Shown piece after piece: positions 63,064-64,000 of a stretch of 64,000 nucleotides of DNA. Made by a program: the position numbers and the translations under genes. The notes beneath the pieces are model-generated. The model ran no database searches, had not been told where the DNA came from, and saw nothing but the letters and a program-made list of their open reading frames with translations. The DNA is from Methylibium sp. (GTDB taxonomy: Bacteria; Pseudomonadota; Gammaproteobacteria; Burkholderiales; Burkholderiaceae_C): NCBI GenBank assembly GCA_013824165.1, contig PNNH01000118.1, positions 1-64,000 of the forward strand, read 5' to 3'. Position 1 is the stretch's first letter. The number at the start of each line of letters is the position of its first letter.

Positions 63064-64000
63064 TTACCTGGGCGAAGGCTGGACCCGCCGGCTCATGACG
63101 AACAGCGCCAGCGTGTCAGTGCTGACGCGCAGCACCCAGGCCAGCGCCGCGCCAAGCACGCCGAACTGCTGCAGCAGCACAAACAGCGTCAGCGCATAGA
63201 ACGGCAGCTCGGCGAGATGGAGCAGGGCGGTGGCGCGAAACCGGCCATGCGCATGCAGCCAGCTGTAGAACATGCCGCCCAGCCCGTTGATCCAGACCCC
63301 CAGGCAGAGCCAGCGACCGATGGAAACGGATTCGGGCGGCAGGTCGTGGCCCAGCCAAACTGGCAGAAGCAGCGGCAGCAAGGCAGCGGTCAGGCCCGTC
63401 GCCGCTGCCATCAGCAGCGCCACCCGCACTGCCCAGCGGGCGAAGGTCCGACGCGCTTCGGCCGCGTCGCTCGCCAACTGGGCTGACAGCGAAGGCAGCG
63501 CCACGGTCGTGATGGCCGACGAGATGATCAGCAGTTGCGTGATCAGATCGAAGGGGATGGCGTAGCTGGTGACGGCGGCTGCCGAGACGATGGCGGCGAT
63601 GGCGAATCGGTCCGCCTGCACCAGCAGGGGACTGACGATGGCACTGATCGACAACCATCCGCCCGAGCTGAGCAGCTGACGGGCTGCGTCGCGCGCTGAA
63701 GCCTGGTCGATCGAACCGGTCCTGGCCGGCAGGTGCCGGCGGGCGATGCTCCTGAAAGCCAGCAGCGACAGCGCGCGCGCGATCACCAATGACAGTGTGA
63801 TCAGTCCCATGTCCTGGCTGAAGGAGGCGACAGCCCAGGGGGCGACGAAGTTCGCGCTGCCCAGCGCCATCCGCACCAGGCTAATGCCGCGAAACTGCTG
63901 CAAGCCTTCGGCGATGCCGCGGTAGGTGGCCGCCATGGCCTGAATCGGCACGACGACGGCCAGCCACAGCAGAGCCGTCGACACCTGCTCAGGAGTGATG
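63064..64000 (-). CDS. Polysaccharide flippase, 5' end outside the window
   Basis: Partial protein, at least 306 aa, with about 10 hydrophobic helices of the MATE-like polysaccharide-transporter group. Typical segments are RGIAEGLQQFRGISLVRMALGSANFV, SGGWLSISAIVSPLLVQADRFAIAAIVSAAAVTSYAIPFDLI and a terminal LYGVLGAALAWVLRVSTDTL-like helix. The frame stays open past 63984 to position 64000, so the start is missing. This is the second flippase in the window and the likely partner of the polymerase at 60581. Confidence 0.88.
   Translation of the reverse strand, partial: ITPEQVSTALLWLAVVVPIQAMAATYRGIAEGLQQFRGISLVRMALGSANFVAPWAVASFSQDMGLITLSLVIARALSLLAFRSIARRHLPARTGSIDQASARDAARQLLSSGGWLSISAIVSPLLVQADRFAIAAIVSAAAVTSYAIPFDLITQLLIISSAITTVALPSLSAQLASDAAEARRTFARWAVRVALLMAAATGLTAALLPLLLPVWLGHDLPPESVSIGRWLCLGVWINGLGGMFYSWLHAHGRFRATALLHLAELPFYALTLFVLLQQFGVLGAALAWVLRVSTDTLALFVMSRRVQPSPR

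Overview
The window comes from the chromosome of a high-GC betaproteobacterium, most likely a Burkholderiales member of the Comamonadaceae/Sphaerotilaceae (Leptothrix-Rubrivivax-Roseateles) type. The evidence is the gene order secB-gpsA, then trmL-comF-bioC-like-coxB, the coxB-coxA-ctaG-coxC / SURF1-ctaA-ctaB-SCO cluster with its small accessory proteins (DUF2970, twin-membrane-span protein, 38-aa assembly protein), and rpoH directly behind it. No rRNA, tRNA, CRISPR array or intact insertion sequence was seen.

Positions 1-28.4 kb are housekeeping. They hold protein export (secB), lipid precursor synthesis (gpsA), a Bug-type solute receptor, tRNA modification (trmL), a frame-disrupted comF, a divergent BioC-like methyltransferase, and a complete aa3/caa3-type cytochrome c oxidase locus with its heme A and copper assembly factors. 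Then follow rpoH behind a perfect CIRCE element, cheW, a large MASE1-CHASE-PAS hybrid kinase, ychF, a UbiH-like monooxygenase, dsbC, a DUF3429 protein, an M61 peptidase, a DUF3108 protein, an enoyl-CoA hydratase and lysS.

Positions 28.5-42.2 kb are a surface-polysaccharide locus. wbpB-, wbpD- and wbpE-like genes would make a 2,3-diamino-uronic acid nucleotide sugar. With them are a flippase, acyltransferase, two glycosyltransferases, a methyltransferase, a second aminotransferase, an initiating phosphoglycosyltransferase and a WbpM/PglF-type dehydratase. Two PIN-domain toxin-antitoxin pairs sit at junctions inside this run, and an orphan periplasmic binding protein lies on the opposite strand.

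Positions 42.2-54.9 kb hold a 765-bp gene-poor leader, a strongly terminated gene for a secreted Thr/Ala-rich protein with three spaced cysteine pairs, and an eleven-gene type II secretion operon (G-H-I-J-K-L-M-C-like-D-E-F). Its secretin is predicted to be a lipoprotein. No prepilin peptidase gene is present in the window.

Positions 54.9-64 kb, all on the minus strand, form a second polysaccharide block: sulfotransferase, membrane-anchored sulfatase-superfamily enzyme, small membrane protein, three glycosyltransferases, a Wzy-like polymerase and a flippase cut by the window edge. The T2SS and its candidate cargo are therefore enclosed by two envelope-glycan blocks. The best candidate for an undescribed system is this combination: a dedicated T2SS, an adjacent secreted structural-looking protein, and glycan/sulfo-modification genes. 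Together they could build a protein-plus-glycan cell-surface layer (inference).
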